Below are positions 40,816 through 49,398 of a stretch of DNA of 64,000 bases, piece after piece (within the stretch, counting starts at the first letter, position 1; each line of letters opens with the position of its first letter). The stretch is from the NCBI GenBank assembly GCA_963728985.1, contig CAVSME010000006.1, forward strand, positions 558,001 through 622,000, given 5' to 3'. The position numbers were made by a program, and so were the translations under genes. The notes below the pieces were generated by a model that was not told the DNA's origin, ran no database searches, and was given only the letters and a program-made list of their open reading frames with translations. The DNA comes from DASXAI01 sp963728985 (GTDB lineage Bacteria; Actinomycetota; Acidimicrobiia; Acidimicrobiales; Ilumatobacteraceae).

Positions 40816-42226
40816 ATGCCGCTCGTTGCCGGCGTCGATCTGTCGACGCAGTCCACGAAGGTGGAGGTGCGCGACGCCGACACCGGCAAGGTGGTGGCCA
40901 GCGGCCGGGCGCCGCACCCGGCGGTGCAGCCACCGCGCAGCGAGCAGGACCCTGCGGCGTGGTGGGACGCGTTCGAGCAGGCGTGGGCGGCCGCCGGTGC
41001 ACCCACCGTCGACGCCATCGCCGTCGGGGGCCAGCAGCACGGCATGGTGGTGCTCGACCGTGACGGCGCCGTCGTGCGGCCGGCCAAGCTGTGGAACGAC
41101 ACGGAGTCGGCGCCCGACGCGGGCTGGTTGCTCAAGCAACTTCCTGACGGAGCGGCCGGCTGGGCCGCGGCGTGCGGGACGGTGCCGGTGGCGGCCATCA
41201 CGATCACGAAGCTGTCGTGGCTGCATCGCAGCGAGCCCGAGTCGTGGGCCCGCCTGGATCGGGTGCTGCTGCCCCACGACTGGCTGACGCACCGCCTGAC
41301 CGGAGGGTTCACCACCGACCGCGGCGACGCGTCGGGCACGGGGTACTGGTCGCCCGCCGCCGGCGAGTACCAGTGGGATTCTGCTGGCCATCGTGGACAA
41401 GGACCGTGACTGGTCGGGGGCCGTGCCCACGGTGCTCGGCCCGGCGGAGGCGGCCGGCACCTGGCGGGGCGCGGTGGTTGGTCCGGGCACCGGCGACAAC
41501 ATGGCGGCGGCGCTCGGCCTCGGCCTGGTGACCGGCGACGTGGCCATCTCGGTCGGCACGTCGGGCACCGTCTACGCGGTGAGCGACACCCCCACCGCCG
41601 ACGGGGCGGGCGAGGTGGCCGGGTTCGCCGACGCCACCGGTCGTTTCCTGCCTCTCGTCTGCACCCTCAACGCCGCCAAGGTGACCGACGCGGTGGGCCG
41701 CCTGCTCGGTGTCGACCACGACGGCCTCGACGCGTTGGCGCTGGCCGCGCCGCCCGGCGCCGGCGGCCTCGTCCTGCTGCCGTACTTCGACGGCGAGCGC
41801 ACGCCGAACCGTCCCACGGCGACCGGGGTGCTCGGCGGCCTGCGCTCGGACGTCAGCCGCGCCCAGCTGGCGCGGGCCGCCGTCGAGGGCGTGGTGTGCG
41901 GGCTGCTGGACGGGCTCGACGCGCTGCAGGCCATCGTGCCGGCCGACGGCCGGTTGCTGCTCCTGGGCGGGGGCGCCGAGTCGGCCGCCGTGACCCAGGT
42001 GCTGGCCGACCTGGCCGGCCGTTCCGTCCTGGTGCCAGGGGAGCGCGAGCTGGTGGCGGCCGGCGCCGCCGTGCAGGCGGCCGCTGTCCTCGGCGGCCTG
42101 GCACCGAGCGACATCGCCGCCGCGTGGGGCACCAGCGCCGGACGGGTGGTCGAGCCGGGTCCGGGTGCGACCACCGCCGCCGACGTCCGCGCCGCCTATG
42201 CCGCCCGGCGTGACGCCGAGGCGTGA
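40816..42226 (+). pseudogene. xylB: Xylulokinase, split by a one-base frameshift
   Basis: The first part (40816 to about 41378) has GVDLSTQSTKVEVRDADTGK, the substrate motif GGQQHGMVVLDRDGAVVRPA, LWNDTESAP and TITKLSWLHRSEPESW. The second part, in another frame, has PGTGDNMAAALGLGL, GDVAISVGTSGTVYAV, YFDGERTPNRP and LLLLGGGAESAAVTQVLADL. Both belong to the FGGY kinase fold and together have full length. Removing one T at 41379-41380 would read GEYQWDLLLAIVDKDRDW. So this is a broken gene or a sequencing error. It is 3 nt downstream of xylA and overlaps the J-domain gene (GTGA). Confidence 0.85.
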
Positions 42227-42783
42227 GCGACCCGTTCCAGGTCCTCGGCCTCCCGGCGACGGCGACGCTGGCCGAGGTGCGGGCGGCGCGGCGGCGCCTG
42301 GCCCGGGCGGCCCACCCCGACGTGGGCGGCGACGAACGGCAGATGCGGGAGATCAACCAGGCCTTCGACCAGGCCGTGCGCCGCATCCTCGGCCGGCCGG
42401 ATGGCCCGGTGCGACCGGCGGAACCCCCGGCGCCAGCTCCGGCGCCGGCCCCCCGCCAGGCGCCCGGGCCCCGCGTGACCGGCACCGGCCCGTGGGTGCA
42501 GCACGACGAGCCGTCGTTCACCATCGACGTGCTGCCGGTCGACGCCTTCGCCGCCCTCGAGCGGGTGGCGCCCACCCTCGGCGAGGTCGTGGCCGAGGAT
42601 GCGCCCTACCTGCTGGAGGTGCTGCTCGAGGAGCCGGCGCCGTGCTGGTGCCGACTCGAGCTGCTGCCGGAGGCGGGCGGCACCACCGTGATGATGATGG
42701 TGGCCGGCATCCGCCACCTGCGCCCGCCGCTCGTCGAAGACGTCCGCGACACCTGGGTCGACGCCCTCAACCGACCGCGTTGA
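42223..42783 (+). CDS. J-domain protein with unknown C-terminal domain
   Basis: The product is 186 residues. Residues 1-56 form a J-domain: DPFQVLGLPATATLAEVRAA, the HPD motif at 31-33 (RAAHPDVGG) and EINQAFDQAVRRIL. A Pro/Ala-rich linker follows (60-85). The C-terminal part contains SFTIDVLPVDAFAALERVAP, LEEPAPCWCRLELLPEAGG and TTVMMMVAG, beta-rich and unlike DnaJ substrate domains. The HPD motif implies that it stimulates an Hsp70. It starts with GTG inside the xylB stop. A family-A repeat follows. Confidence 0.8.
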   Translation: MSDPFQVLGLPATATLAEVRAARRRLARAAHPDVGGDERQMREINQAFDQAVRRILGRPDGPVRPAEPPAPAPAPAPRQAPGPRVTGTGPWVQHDEPSFTIDVLPVDAFAALERVAPTLGEVVAEDAPYLLEVLLEEPAPCWCRLELLPEAGGTTVMMMVAGIRHLRPPLVEDVRDTWVDALNRPR

Positions 42784-42819
42784 TGCCTCCTCGACTCGTG
42801 ACCGGTGGTCGCCCCTGGC

Positions 42820-42887
42820 AACTTTGGGTGCGAATCCCGTCATGGGTGCGAGATGGCCCGCCTGGCGGGTCGTTTCGCACCCAATGA
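42820..42887. repeat. Intergenic repeat, family A, copy 2
   Basis: It runs CAACTTTGGGTGCGA, then CATGGGTGCGAGAT, GGCCCGCCTGGCGGGT and TTTCGCACCCAATG. The second GGGTGCGA (42844-42851) can pair with TCGCACCC (42875-42882), with CCCGCC/GGCGGG as an inner stem, while the first GGGTGCGA competes for the same partner. It lies between the convergent J-domain and Sua5-type genes, 36 nt after the J-domain stop. Confidence 0.8.
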
Positions 42888-42914
42888 GCACCTGGCCCCG
42901 AGGCGCCGTGGGCG

Positions 42915-43847
42915 TCAACGGGGCGAGGCCGCTTTGCGGAGGCGCTCGTTGACGGCCGTGCCGATGCCCACATCGGGTGGCGGCACCACCACCAGCACGT
43001 CGAGGCCCCGGGCGTCGGCCTCGCGCAGCCACTCGTACAGGTGCCGGGCGTAGGCGGCGCCGTCGGGTCCCGGGTCGAGCACATCGACCACTCGGCCGGC
43101 GTCGCGCAGTGCTGCCACCCGCTCGGCGGCGCGGCGACCGTCGGCGGCCAGCTCCACGGCGGCGCGTGGTGCGTAGTGGGACTCGATCATGCCCGGCGCC
43201 CGGCTCGGCCCGGCGGTGCCGTCGACGACCTTCGCGCCGGCGCTCGCCGCCACGTCATCGATCGTGATGGCGCCGTGGCGCAGGAGGGTGGGCGGGTCGG
43301 TGGTGCAGTCCACGATGGTCGACTCCACCCCGACGGCGCACGGCCCACCGTCGAGCACGAGGTCCACGTCGGCGCCGAGATCGGCCCGGACGTGGGCCGC
43401 GGTCGTCGGGCTGACCTTCCCGAACCGGTTGGCCGACGGCGCCGCCAGGCCGCCGCCGAACGCCTGCAGCAGGCGCAGGGCCAGCGGGTGGCCCGGCACC
43501 CGCAGCCCGACCGCCAGGCGGCCGCCGGTGACGATGTCGGGGACGCGCCCGGATCGCTCGACGAGGAGGGTGAGCGGCCCGGGCCAGTAGGCGGCGGCCA
43601 GTCGATCCGCCGCCGGCGGCACCGTGCGGGCCCACGCCGCCATCGCCTCGGCATCGGGCAGGTGCACGATCACCGGATGGCCGAGCGGCCGGCCCTTCAC
43701 GGCGAAGATGCGCTCGACGGCGGCGGCCTGGCTGGCATCCGCGCCGAGCCCGTAGACGGTCTCGGTCGGGAACGCCACCAGCCCGCCCGCCCGCAACCGC
43801 TCGACCGCCTCCTCGATGCCCGGCGTCTCGCCCGGCGCCGCCGTCAC
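42915..43847 (-). CDS. Threonylcarbamoyl-AMP synthase (Sua5/YrdC type)
   Basis: The protein is 310 residues. The YrdC domain has GGLVAFPTETVYGLGADASQ, RIFAVKGRPLGHPVIVHL, AYWPGPLTLLVERSG, GGRLAVGLRVPGHPLA, AAPSANRFGKVSPTTA and VDLVLDGGPCAVGVESTIVD. A linker then leads to a C-terminal Sua5-type domain from residue 220 or so, with APGMIESHYAPRAAVELA. It makes threonylcarbamoyl-AMP for the t6A modification of tRNA. It starts with GTG inside the stop of the alpha/beta hydrolase gene. Confidence 0.93.
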   Translation of the reverse strand: MTAAPGETPGIEEAVERLRAGGLVAFPTETVYGLGADASQAAAVERIFAVKGRPLGHPVIVHLPDAEAMAAWARTVPPAADRLAAAYWPGPLTLLVERSGRVPDIVTGGRLAVGLRVPGHPLALRLLQAFGGGLAAPSANRFGKVSPTTAAHVRADLGADVDLVLDGGPCAVGVESTIVDCTTDPPTLLRHGAITIDDVAASAGAKVVDGTAGPSRAPGMIESHYAPRAAVELAADGRRAAERVAALRDAGRVVDVLDPGPDGAAYARHLYEWLREADARGLDVLVVVPPPDVGIGTAVNERLRKAASPR

Positions 43848-44527
43848 GGCACGGCGTCCAGGAACTCCAGTGCCGCGTCGATGAAGGCGAAGGACTCGGG
43901 CGTGGCGAAGTGGTCGACGCCCTTGAGGGTGACCAGGCGGGCATCGGGCAGCGCCTCGACCAGTGGATCAGGCGGGCCGGCGAAGTCCTTGTCGCCCAGC
44001 GCGACGAGGACGGGGCACGTGACCGCGGCCAGCCGTTCCTTCGTGAGGCGCTCGCCGGTGCGCTTCATGACGGCGGCCAGGGCGGCGGCGTCATTGCCCG
44101 GCTGCTGCGAGTACTGCGAGAAGAGCCGGCCTACGTTGTCCTCGGTCTCGCGTCCCTCGACGGCGTCGATGATGATCTGGCGCCGCTGCGGGTCGTCCTC
44201 GAACACGTTCTTGCCGATCCCGGCCACCACGAGGCGCCCGAACCGCTCGGGCGTGCGGATGGCCAGTTCGAGGAGGGTCATGGCACCCATCGAGAAGCCG
44301 ACGGCGTCGATCTGGCCGTCGGCGGGGATGGCCTCGACGATGCGGGTCGTGAGATCGGCGTAGTCGGCCGGATCGTGGGGCTTGGGCGCCGTGCCGTGAC
44401 CGAGGAGGTCGACGCCGATGACCGTGCGCCCGGCGTCCTGGAGGAGCGCCTCCCACCCGGGGGCCTGCCACGTCGTAGCGAAGGACCCTCCCCAACCGTG
44501 GACCAGGACGATGGGTTCGCTGCGCAC
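43844..44527 (-). CDS. Alpha/beta hydrolase
   Basis: The product is 227 residues if started at the GTG at 44527. The oxyanion region is VLVHGWGGSFATTW, the nucleophile motif GFSMGAMTLLELAIRTPERF, the acidic residue ALGDKDFAGPP and the catalytic His GVDHFATPESFAF. It is a cytoplasmic esterase or related hydrolase. I chose 44527 because a minus-strand TACGGT (44535-44540) ends 7 nt before it; a GTG at 44536 is possible. It is coupled to the threonylcarbamoyl-AMP synthase by GTGA. Confidence 0.85.
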   Translation of the reverse strand: MRSEPIVLVHGWGGSFATTWQAPGWEALLQDAGRTVIGVDLLGHGTAPKPHDPADYADLTTRIVEAIPADGQIDAVGFSMGAMTLLELAIRTPERFGRLVVAGIGKNVFEDDPQRRQIIIDAVEGRETEDNVGRLFSQYSQQPGNDAAALAAVMKRTGERLTKERLAAVTCPVLVALGDKDFAGPPDPLVEALPDARLVTLKGVDHFATPESFAFIDAALEFLDAVP

Positions 44528-44600
44528 GATCGGCACCGTAGCGGGCGGGCGGTGACGCCACCGCCTCCCCGGTAGCCTGATCCGGCCCTCGGCCACCTCT

Positions 44601-46037
44601 ATGCGCTTCCTCACCGACACCGTTCCGCCGTTCGACCTCACCTACAACGACGTGTTCATGGTGCCGAGCCTGTCGGACGTGCCCTCCCGCCTCGACGTCG
44701 ACCTCTCGACCGCCGATGGCATCGGCACGACGTTGCCGGTCGTGGTGGCCAACATGACCGCGGTGGCGGGCCGGCGCATGGCCGAGACGGTGGCCCGTCG
44801 CGGTGGCATCGCCGTGCTTCCCCAGGACGTGCCCACGGACGTCCTGCAACAGGTCGTCTCGTACGTGAAGAGCCGTCACGCCATCTACGAGACGCCGATC
44901 ACGCTGGGGCCGCACCAGACCATCGCCGAGGCGCTGGCGCTGATCCACAAGCGGGCTCACGGCGTCGTCGTGGTGGTCGACGACGAGGACGCCCCGCTCG
45001 GCATCTTCACCGAGGCTGATGCCGGCGGCTTCGACCGCTTCACGCAACTGCACCGCGTCATGTCTTCGGACCTGCTGTGCGTGGAGGATGGGGCCTCGCC
45101 CGAAGACGTCTTCGACCGCCTGGCGTCGGCCCGTTTCACTGCCGCGCCGGTCGTGCGCGACGGCCGCCTCCTCGGGGTGATGACCCGCAAGGGCGCGCTG
45201 CGGGCGACGATCTACCGGCCCGCCCTCGACGACGCCGGCCGGCTCATGGTCGCCGCCGCCATCGGCATCAACGGCGACCCGGCGGCGCGGGCGGAGACGG
45301 CGCTGGCGGCCGGCGTCGACGTGCTCGTGATCGACACCGCCCACGGGCACCAGGCCAAGACCCTGGCCGCCATCCGCCACACCCGTGACATGCGCACGAC
45401 GGTCCCGATCGTGGCCGGCAACGTCGTCACCGCCCGTGCCGTCGGGGATCTGGTCGAGGCCGGGGCCGACATCGTGAAGGTCGGCGTCGGTCCCGGGGCC
45501 ATGTGCACCACCCGCATGATGACGGGCGTCGGCCGGCCGCAGTTCTCGGCCGTGCTCGAGTGCGCCGCGGAGGCGCGCCGACAGGGCAAGCACGTGTGGG
45601 CCGACGGCGGCGTGCGTCACCCGCGCGATGTGGCCCTCGCGCTGGCGGCGGGGGCGTCCAGCGTGATGCTCGGCAGCTGGCTGGCCGGCACGTACGAGAG
45701 CGCCGCCGATCCGATGCGCGACGCGGACGGGCGCCTCTACAAGGAGAGCTTCGGCATGGCGTCCCACCGGGCGGTCACGCATCGGACGCGCGACGAGCCG
45801 AGCTTCGAGCGGGCCCGCAAGCAGCTCTTCGAGGAAGGCATCAGCTCGTCGCGCATGTACATCGACAGCGAGCACCCGGGCGTGGAGGACATCATCGACC
45901 AGATCGTGGCCGGCGTCCGCAGCGCCTGTACGTACGCCGGTGCCCGCACCATCGCCGAGCTCCACGAGCGGGCCGTGGTCGGTGTGCAGACGCAGGCCGG
46001 CTACTTCGAAGGCCTGCCAGTCGGCACGAACTGGTAG
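44601..46037 (+). CDS. guaB1: GuaB1-type IMP dehydrogenase-related protein (probable GMP reductase)
   Basis: The protein is 478 residues. An IMPDH-like barrel starts FDLTYNDVFMVPSLSDVPSR, CBS domains sit at about 95-215 (VMSSDLLCVEDGASPEDVFD), and the core has VDVLVIDTAHGHQAKTLAAI, IVAGNVVTARAV, VGVGPGAMCTTRMMTGVGRP (catalytic Cys302) and WADGGVRHPRDVALALAAGA. The CBS-containing GuaB1 subfamily in mycobacteria has been reported to be a GMP reductase rather than an IMP dehydrogenase. The ATG has no clear ribosome binding site; a TAGCCT lies 22 nt before it. Confidence 0.9.
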   Translation: MRFLTDTVPPFDLTYNDVFMVPSLSDVPSRLDVDLSTADGIGTTLPVVVANMTAVAGRRMAETVARRGGIAVLPQDVPTDVLQQVVSYVKSRHAIYETPITLGPHQTIAEALALIHKRAHGVVVVVDDEDAPLGIFTEADAGGFDRFTQLHRVMSSDLLCVEDGASPEDVFDRLASARFTAAPVVRDGRLLGVMTRKGALRATIYRPALDDAGRLMVAAAIGINGDPAARAETALAAGVDVLVIDTAHGHQAKTLAAIRHTRDMRTTVPIVAGNVVTARAVGDLVEAGADIVKVGVGPGAMCTTRMMTGVGRPQFSAVLECAAEARRQGKHVWADGGVRHPRDVALALAAGASSVMLGSWLAGTYESAADPMRDADGRLYKESFGMASHRAVTHRTRDEPSFERARKQLFEEGISSSRMYIDSEHPGVEDIIDQIVAGVRSACTYAGARTIAELHERAVVGVQTQAGYFEGLPVGTNW

Positions 46038-46059
46038 CGATCAGTGCCGCGGCGCCACT

Positions 46060-46251
46060 TCAGGCGGCGAGCAACCTGATCACCCGCACGTCCGACGTGC
46101 GGAAGCTGGCCAGGCGGGTGCTCCAGCAGTCGACGACGCTGCGCCCGGGCGCCGTGCGGAAGAACGTGGTGAGAGGACCCTCCTGCTGGTAGGCATCGGC
46201 GCCGTCGATGACCTCCGACGTGTCGTTCACCAACTGCACGAGGTACGCCAT
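46060..46251 (-). CDS. Small conserved hypothetical protein
   Basis: The product is 63 residues: AYLVQLVNDTSEVIDGADAY, QQEGPLTTFFRTAPGRSVV, DCWSTRLASFRTSDVRVIR. It has no membrane helix and no known motif. The pattern DAYQQEGPLTTFF followed by D-x-W-S-x-R-x-A-S-F-R is one I associate with short actinobacterial proteins, without being able to name a function. It starts at ATG 46251, 6 nt after a minus-strand TACCCT (46258-46263). It is convergent with guaB1 across 22 nt. Confidence 0.7.
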   Translation of the reverse strand: MAYLVQLVNDTSEVIDGADAYQQEGPLTTFFRTAPGRSVVDCWSTRLASFRTSDVRVIRLLAA

Positions 46252-46365
46252 GGGACCAGGGTACGAAGCCGACCCTGTGAGGAGGAAGACGCACAACGGT
46301 GTGAATTGCCGGTGGACGACATGCCGCGCCCTGTGGAGGAGCCGCCGCTACGCTCGCCGTCGTCC

Positions 46366-47271
46366 ATGACGATGGCCCCTGAGCGCTCCGAGCCGTCGCT
46401 GGCGGCCGTCGTCGCACGCGAGGCTCGGCCGCGGCAGTGGCTGAAGAACGTGCTCGTCTTCGCCGCACCGGCGGCGGCGGGCGTGCTGCACGAATGGCCG
46501 TCGCTCTGGCGGGCCGTCGTGGCGTTCGTGGCGATGTGCGCGGCCGCGAGCGGGGCGTACTGCCTGAACGACATCGCCGACGTCGACGCCGATCGCCGGC
46601 ATCCGGTCAAGCGCTTCCGCCCCGTGGCCGCCGGCGACCTACCCGTCGCCGCGGCGACGTCGCTCGGCGTCAGCCTCCTCGTGGCGTCGCTGGTCCTCGC
46701 TGCCCTTACGTCACGCGGGCCGCTGGTGCTCGTCGTCGCCGCGTACATCGCCGTCACGCTCGCCTATTCAGCAGTGCTGAAGCACATCGCCGTCGTCGAC
46801 CTCGCCGCGGTGGCCGCCGGGTTCGTGCTGCGCGCCGTGGCCGGAGCGGTCGCCGTCGACGTGACCATGTCGAACTGGTTCCTGCTGTGCATCTCCTTCG
46901 GCTCGATGTTCATCGTGACGGGCAAGCGCTACGCCGAGCTGCGCCAGTTCGGTGACGAGGCCGGCTCGATGCGTCCCAGCCTCGAGATCTACAACGTGAC
47001 GTTCCTGCGCTTCGTCATCGGCGCGTCGGTCTCGATCACCGTCGTGTCGTACTGCCTGTGGGCGTTCGAGAAGGCCGACGTCACCCACGTGTCGTGGCCG
47101 ATGTACCAGCTGTCGATCGTCCCGGTCGTGCTCGCCCTCGTGCGCTACGGCCTCATCCTGGAGACCGGCCGCGGCGGCGCGCCCGAGGAGGTGTTCCTGT
47201 CCGACCGGACGCTGCAGGCCGTCGGGGTCGTGTGGCTCGCCCTCTTCGCCCTCGGCCTCTACCGTGCCTGA
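46366..47271 (+). CDS. ubiA: Decaprenyl-phosphate phosphoribosyltransferase (DPPR synthase)
   Basis: The 301-residue UbiA-fold membrane protein has about nine helices. The prenyl-phosphate motif reads AYCLNDIADVDADRRHPVKR, followed by VKHIAVVDL-type second Asp motif (LKHIAVVDLAAVAAGFVLRA) and ITGKRYAELRQFGDEA-like MFIVTGKRYAELRQFG, as in mycobacterial Rv3806c. It puts phosphoribose from PRPP on decaprenyl phosphate. It is the first of three overlapping genes with dprE1 and dprE2. The start ATG is 11 nt after TACGCT (46349-46354); an ATG two codons later is possible. Confidence 0.9.
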   Translation: MTMAPERSEPSLAAVVAREARPRQWLKNVLVFAAPAAAGVLHEWPSLWRAVVAFVAMCAAASGAYCLNDIADVDADRRHPVKRFRPVAAGDLPVAAATSLGVSLLVASLVLAALTSRGPLVLVVAAYIAVTLAYSAVLKHIAVVDLAAVAAGFVLRAVAGAVAVDVTMSNWFLLCISFGSMFIVTGKRYAELRQFGDEAGSMRPSLEIYNVTFLRFVIGASVSITVVSYCLWAFEKADVTHVSWPMYQLSIVPVVLALVRYGLILETGRGGAPEEVFLSDRTLQAVGVVWLALFALGLYRA

Positions 47272-48580
47272 GCTCCTGTGCGGATGGGGCCGGACCGCAC
47301 CCACCGCCGCCACCGTCGTGGATGCCTCGGTGCTGGACTCGGTGCTCGTCGACCCCCCGGCGCGCGGCGTGATCGCCCGGGGTGGGGGACGCGCCTACGG
47401 CGACGCCGCCCAGAACGCCGGCGGATCGGTGATCGCCATGACGGCGGGCTCGCCGGTCGAGCCGGCGCTCGACGCCGCCACCGGCATCGTGACGGCGACG
47501 GGCGCCACCACCATCGGCGAGCTGCTGCGCTTCCTCCTGCCGCGCGGCCTGTTCGTGCCGGTGACGCCGGGGACCAGTCACGTCACCGTGGGCGGAGCGG
47601 TCGCCGCCGACGTGCACGGCAAGAACCACACCGCCGACGGCTCGTGGATGGACCACGTCACCGCCATCGACCTGGCAGTGCCCGGCGGCGAGGTGCACAC
47701 CCTCGGTCCCACCGACGACGCGTTCTGGGCCACCGGCGGAGGCATGGGCCTCACCGGCGTTGTCACGTCGTGCTCGTTCCGGGCCGTGCCCGTGACCACG
47801 AGCCGGATGCTGGTCGACACGACGCGGGCCCCGGATCTCGAGGCAGTCCTCGCCGCGCTGGCGACGAGCACGGCGCGCTACCGCGTGGCGTGGCTCGACG
47901 CGTCGGCGAGCGGCGCCGCCCTCGGCCGGGGCGTGGTCACCGTGGCCGACCACGCCCCCCGCTCGGCCATCGCCGGCGACGACGATCCGCTGGCCTACCG
48001 GCCCCGCGCCTTCGGTGCCGTCCCTCCGATCGCGGTCGTCGGGCGGCGGTCGATCCCGCTGCTGAACGAACTGCGCTACCGCGCCGCGCCCACCCGGCGA
48101 ACGGGCGCGGTGCACACGATCGCCTCCTTCTTCCACCCGCTCGACGCCGTGGCCGGGTGGAACCGTCTGTACGGGCGGCGCGGCTTCGTGCAGTGGCAGT
48201 GCGCAGTGCCTGATCGGGCCGAGGCCTCGTTGGCCACCGTCCTCGAGACGCTGGCGCGGGCCGGGGCCCACTCGCACGTGACGGTCCTGAAGCGCTTCGG
48301 TGCCGGCAATGCCGGCCCGCTGTCGTTCCCGACCGCCGGATGGACGTTGGCCGTCGACCTGCCGGCCACGCCGTCGCTCGCACCGGCACTGGACGGGCTC
48401 GACCGCGTCGTGGCCGACGCCGGCGGTCGCATCTACCTCGCCAAGGACGCCCGCCTCGACCCCGTCCTCGTGGCCACCATGTACCCGCGGTTGGACGAGT
48501 GGCGGGCCGTTCGTGACGGCCTCGACCCCGGCGGCGTGCTGCAGTCCGACCTCGGCCGACGCCTGGCGCTCCTCCGATGA
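47264..48580 (+). CDS. dprE1: Decaprenylphosphoryl-beta-D-ribose 2-oxidase
   Basis: The protein is 438 residues. The FAD-binding part has ARGGGRAYGDAAQNAGG, PGTSHVTVGGAVAADVHGKN with the HGKNHT motif, and GGGMGLTGVVTSCSF. The C-terminal part keeps a Lys at the active site in YLAKDARLDP (Lys394, matching Lys418 of the Mycobacterium enzyme). Where the tuberculosis enzyme has Cys387 (GWNVCVDFP) this one reads GWTLAVDLP, with Ala363. It oxidises DPR to the keto intermediate. It overlaps the DPPR synthase gene by 8 nt and dprE2 by 4 nt. Confidence 0.92.
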   Translation: MPELLCGWGRTAPTAATVVDASVLDSVLVDPPARGVIARGGGRAYGDAAQNAGGSVIAMTAGSPVEPALDAATGIVTATGATTIGELLRFLLPRGLFVPVTPGTSHVTVGGAVAADVHGKNHTADGSWMDHVTAIDLAVPGGEVHTLGPTDDAFWATGGGMGLTGVVTSCSFRAVPVTTSRMLVDTTRAPDLEAVLAALATSTARYRVAWLDASASGAALGRGVVTVADHAPRSAIAGDDDPLAYRPRAFGAVPPIAVVGRRSIPLLNELRYRAAPTRRTGAVHTIASFFHPLDAVAGWNRLYGRRGFVQWQCAVPDRAEASLATVLETLARAGAHSHVTVLKRFGAGNAGPLSFPTAGWTLAVDLPATPSLAPALDGLDRVVADAGGRIYLAKDARLDPVLVATMYPRLDEWRAVRDGLDPGGVLQSDLGRRLALLR

Positions 48581-49338
48581 AGGACGGGCTCGGCGATGTC
48601 CAGTCCGTGCTGGTGCTGGGCGCCACCAGCGATCTCGGCCAGGCCATCACCCGGGCGCTGGTCCGGCGGCGCTGTCGCACCGTCGTGCTCGCCGCCCGCC
48701 GGCCCGGGGAGCTGAGCCTGTTCACCGGCGAGCTGCGCTCCGACGGCGCCACCACGGTGGAGCTCGTCCAGTTCGACGCCGACCGGCCCGAGGACCACGC
48801 CGCCATCATCGGCGCCGCCTTCGACCGCCATCGCGATCTCGACGTGGTGCTCGTCGCCTTCGGCGTGCTCGGTGACCAAGCCGCCTTCGACGCCGACCCG
48901 TTGCTGGCGGTGGCGGCGGCCCGGACCAACTACGTCGGTGCCGTGTCGTGCGGGCTGGTGGCGGCCGACCGGCTGCGGCGCCAGGGCCACGGCACGCTGG
49001 TGATGCTGTCATCGGTGGCGGGCGAGCGGGTGCGGCGGGCCAACTTCGTCTACGGGTCGACCAAGGCCGGTCTCGACGGCTTCGCCCAGGGCCTCGGCGA
49101 CGCCCTGGCCGGCACCGGCGCCCGCGTGCTCGTGGTGCGGCCCGGCTTCGTCGCCACGAAGATGACGGCCGGGCACCATCCCGCGCCGCTGGCCACCACC
49201 GCCGATGCCGTGGCCGACGCCGTGGTGGCGGGCATCGCCGCCGGCAACGAGGTGGTGTGGGTGCCCTCGGTGCTGCGGTGGGTCTTCGCCGCCTTCCGCC
49301 ACCTACCGCGGTCGATCTGGCGTCGCCTGCCCAACTGA
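48577..49338 (+). CDS. dprE2: Decaprenylphosphoryl-2-keto-ribose reductase
   Basis: The 253-residue SDR opens with DVQSVLVLGATSDLGQAITR, has VLVAFGVLGDQAAFDADPL, MLSSVAGERVRRANFVYGST with YGSTK as the active site, and VVRPGFVATKMTAGHHPAPL. It reduces the DprE1 product to decaprenylphosphoryl-arabinose with NADH, completing the donor pathway. It starts inside the stop of dprE1 (ATGA), so all three genes are one translation unit. Confidence 0.92.
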   Translation: MKDGLGDVQSVLVLGATSDLGQAITRALVRRRCRTVVLAARRPGELSLFTGELRSDGATTVELVQFDADRPEDHAAIIGAAFDRHRDLDVVLVAFGVLGDQAAFDADPLLAVAAARTNYVGAVSCGLVAADRLRRQGHGTLVMLSSVAGERVRRANFVYGSTKAGLDGFAQGLGDALAGTGARVLVVRPGFVATKMTAGHHPAPLATTADAVADAVVAGIAAGNEVVWVPSVLRWVFAAFRHLPRSIWRRLPN

Positions 49339-49398
49339 CGCGCCGGGACCCGATATGCGAGCACCTTCGTACACCAGATCGTCTGGGAGACTGCCCGG

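Noticed and set aside
41393..42226. The second half of xylB read as an independent gene starting at 41393
   Set aside because: It lacks the first FGGY domain, and the upstream half is adjacent in another frame; one base restores a full-length kinase.
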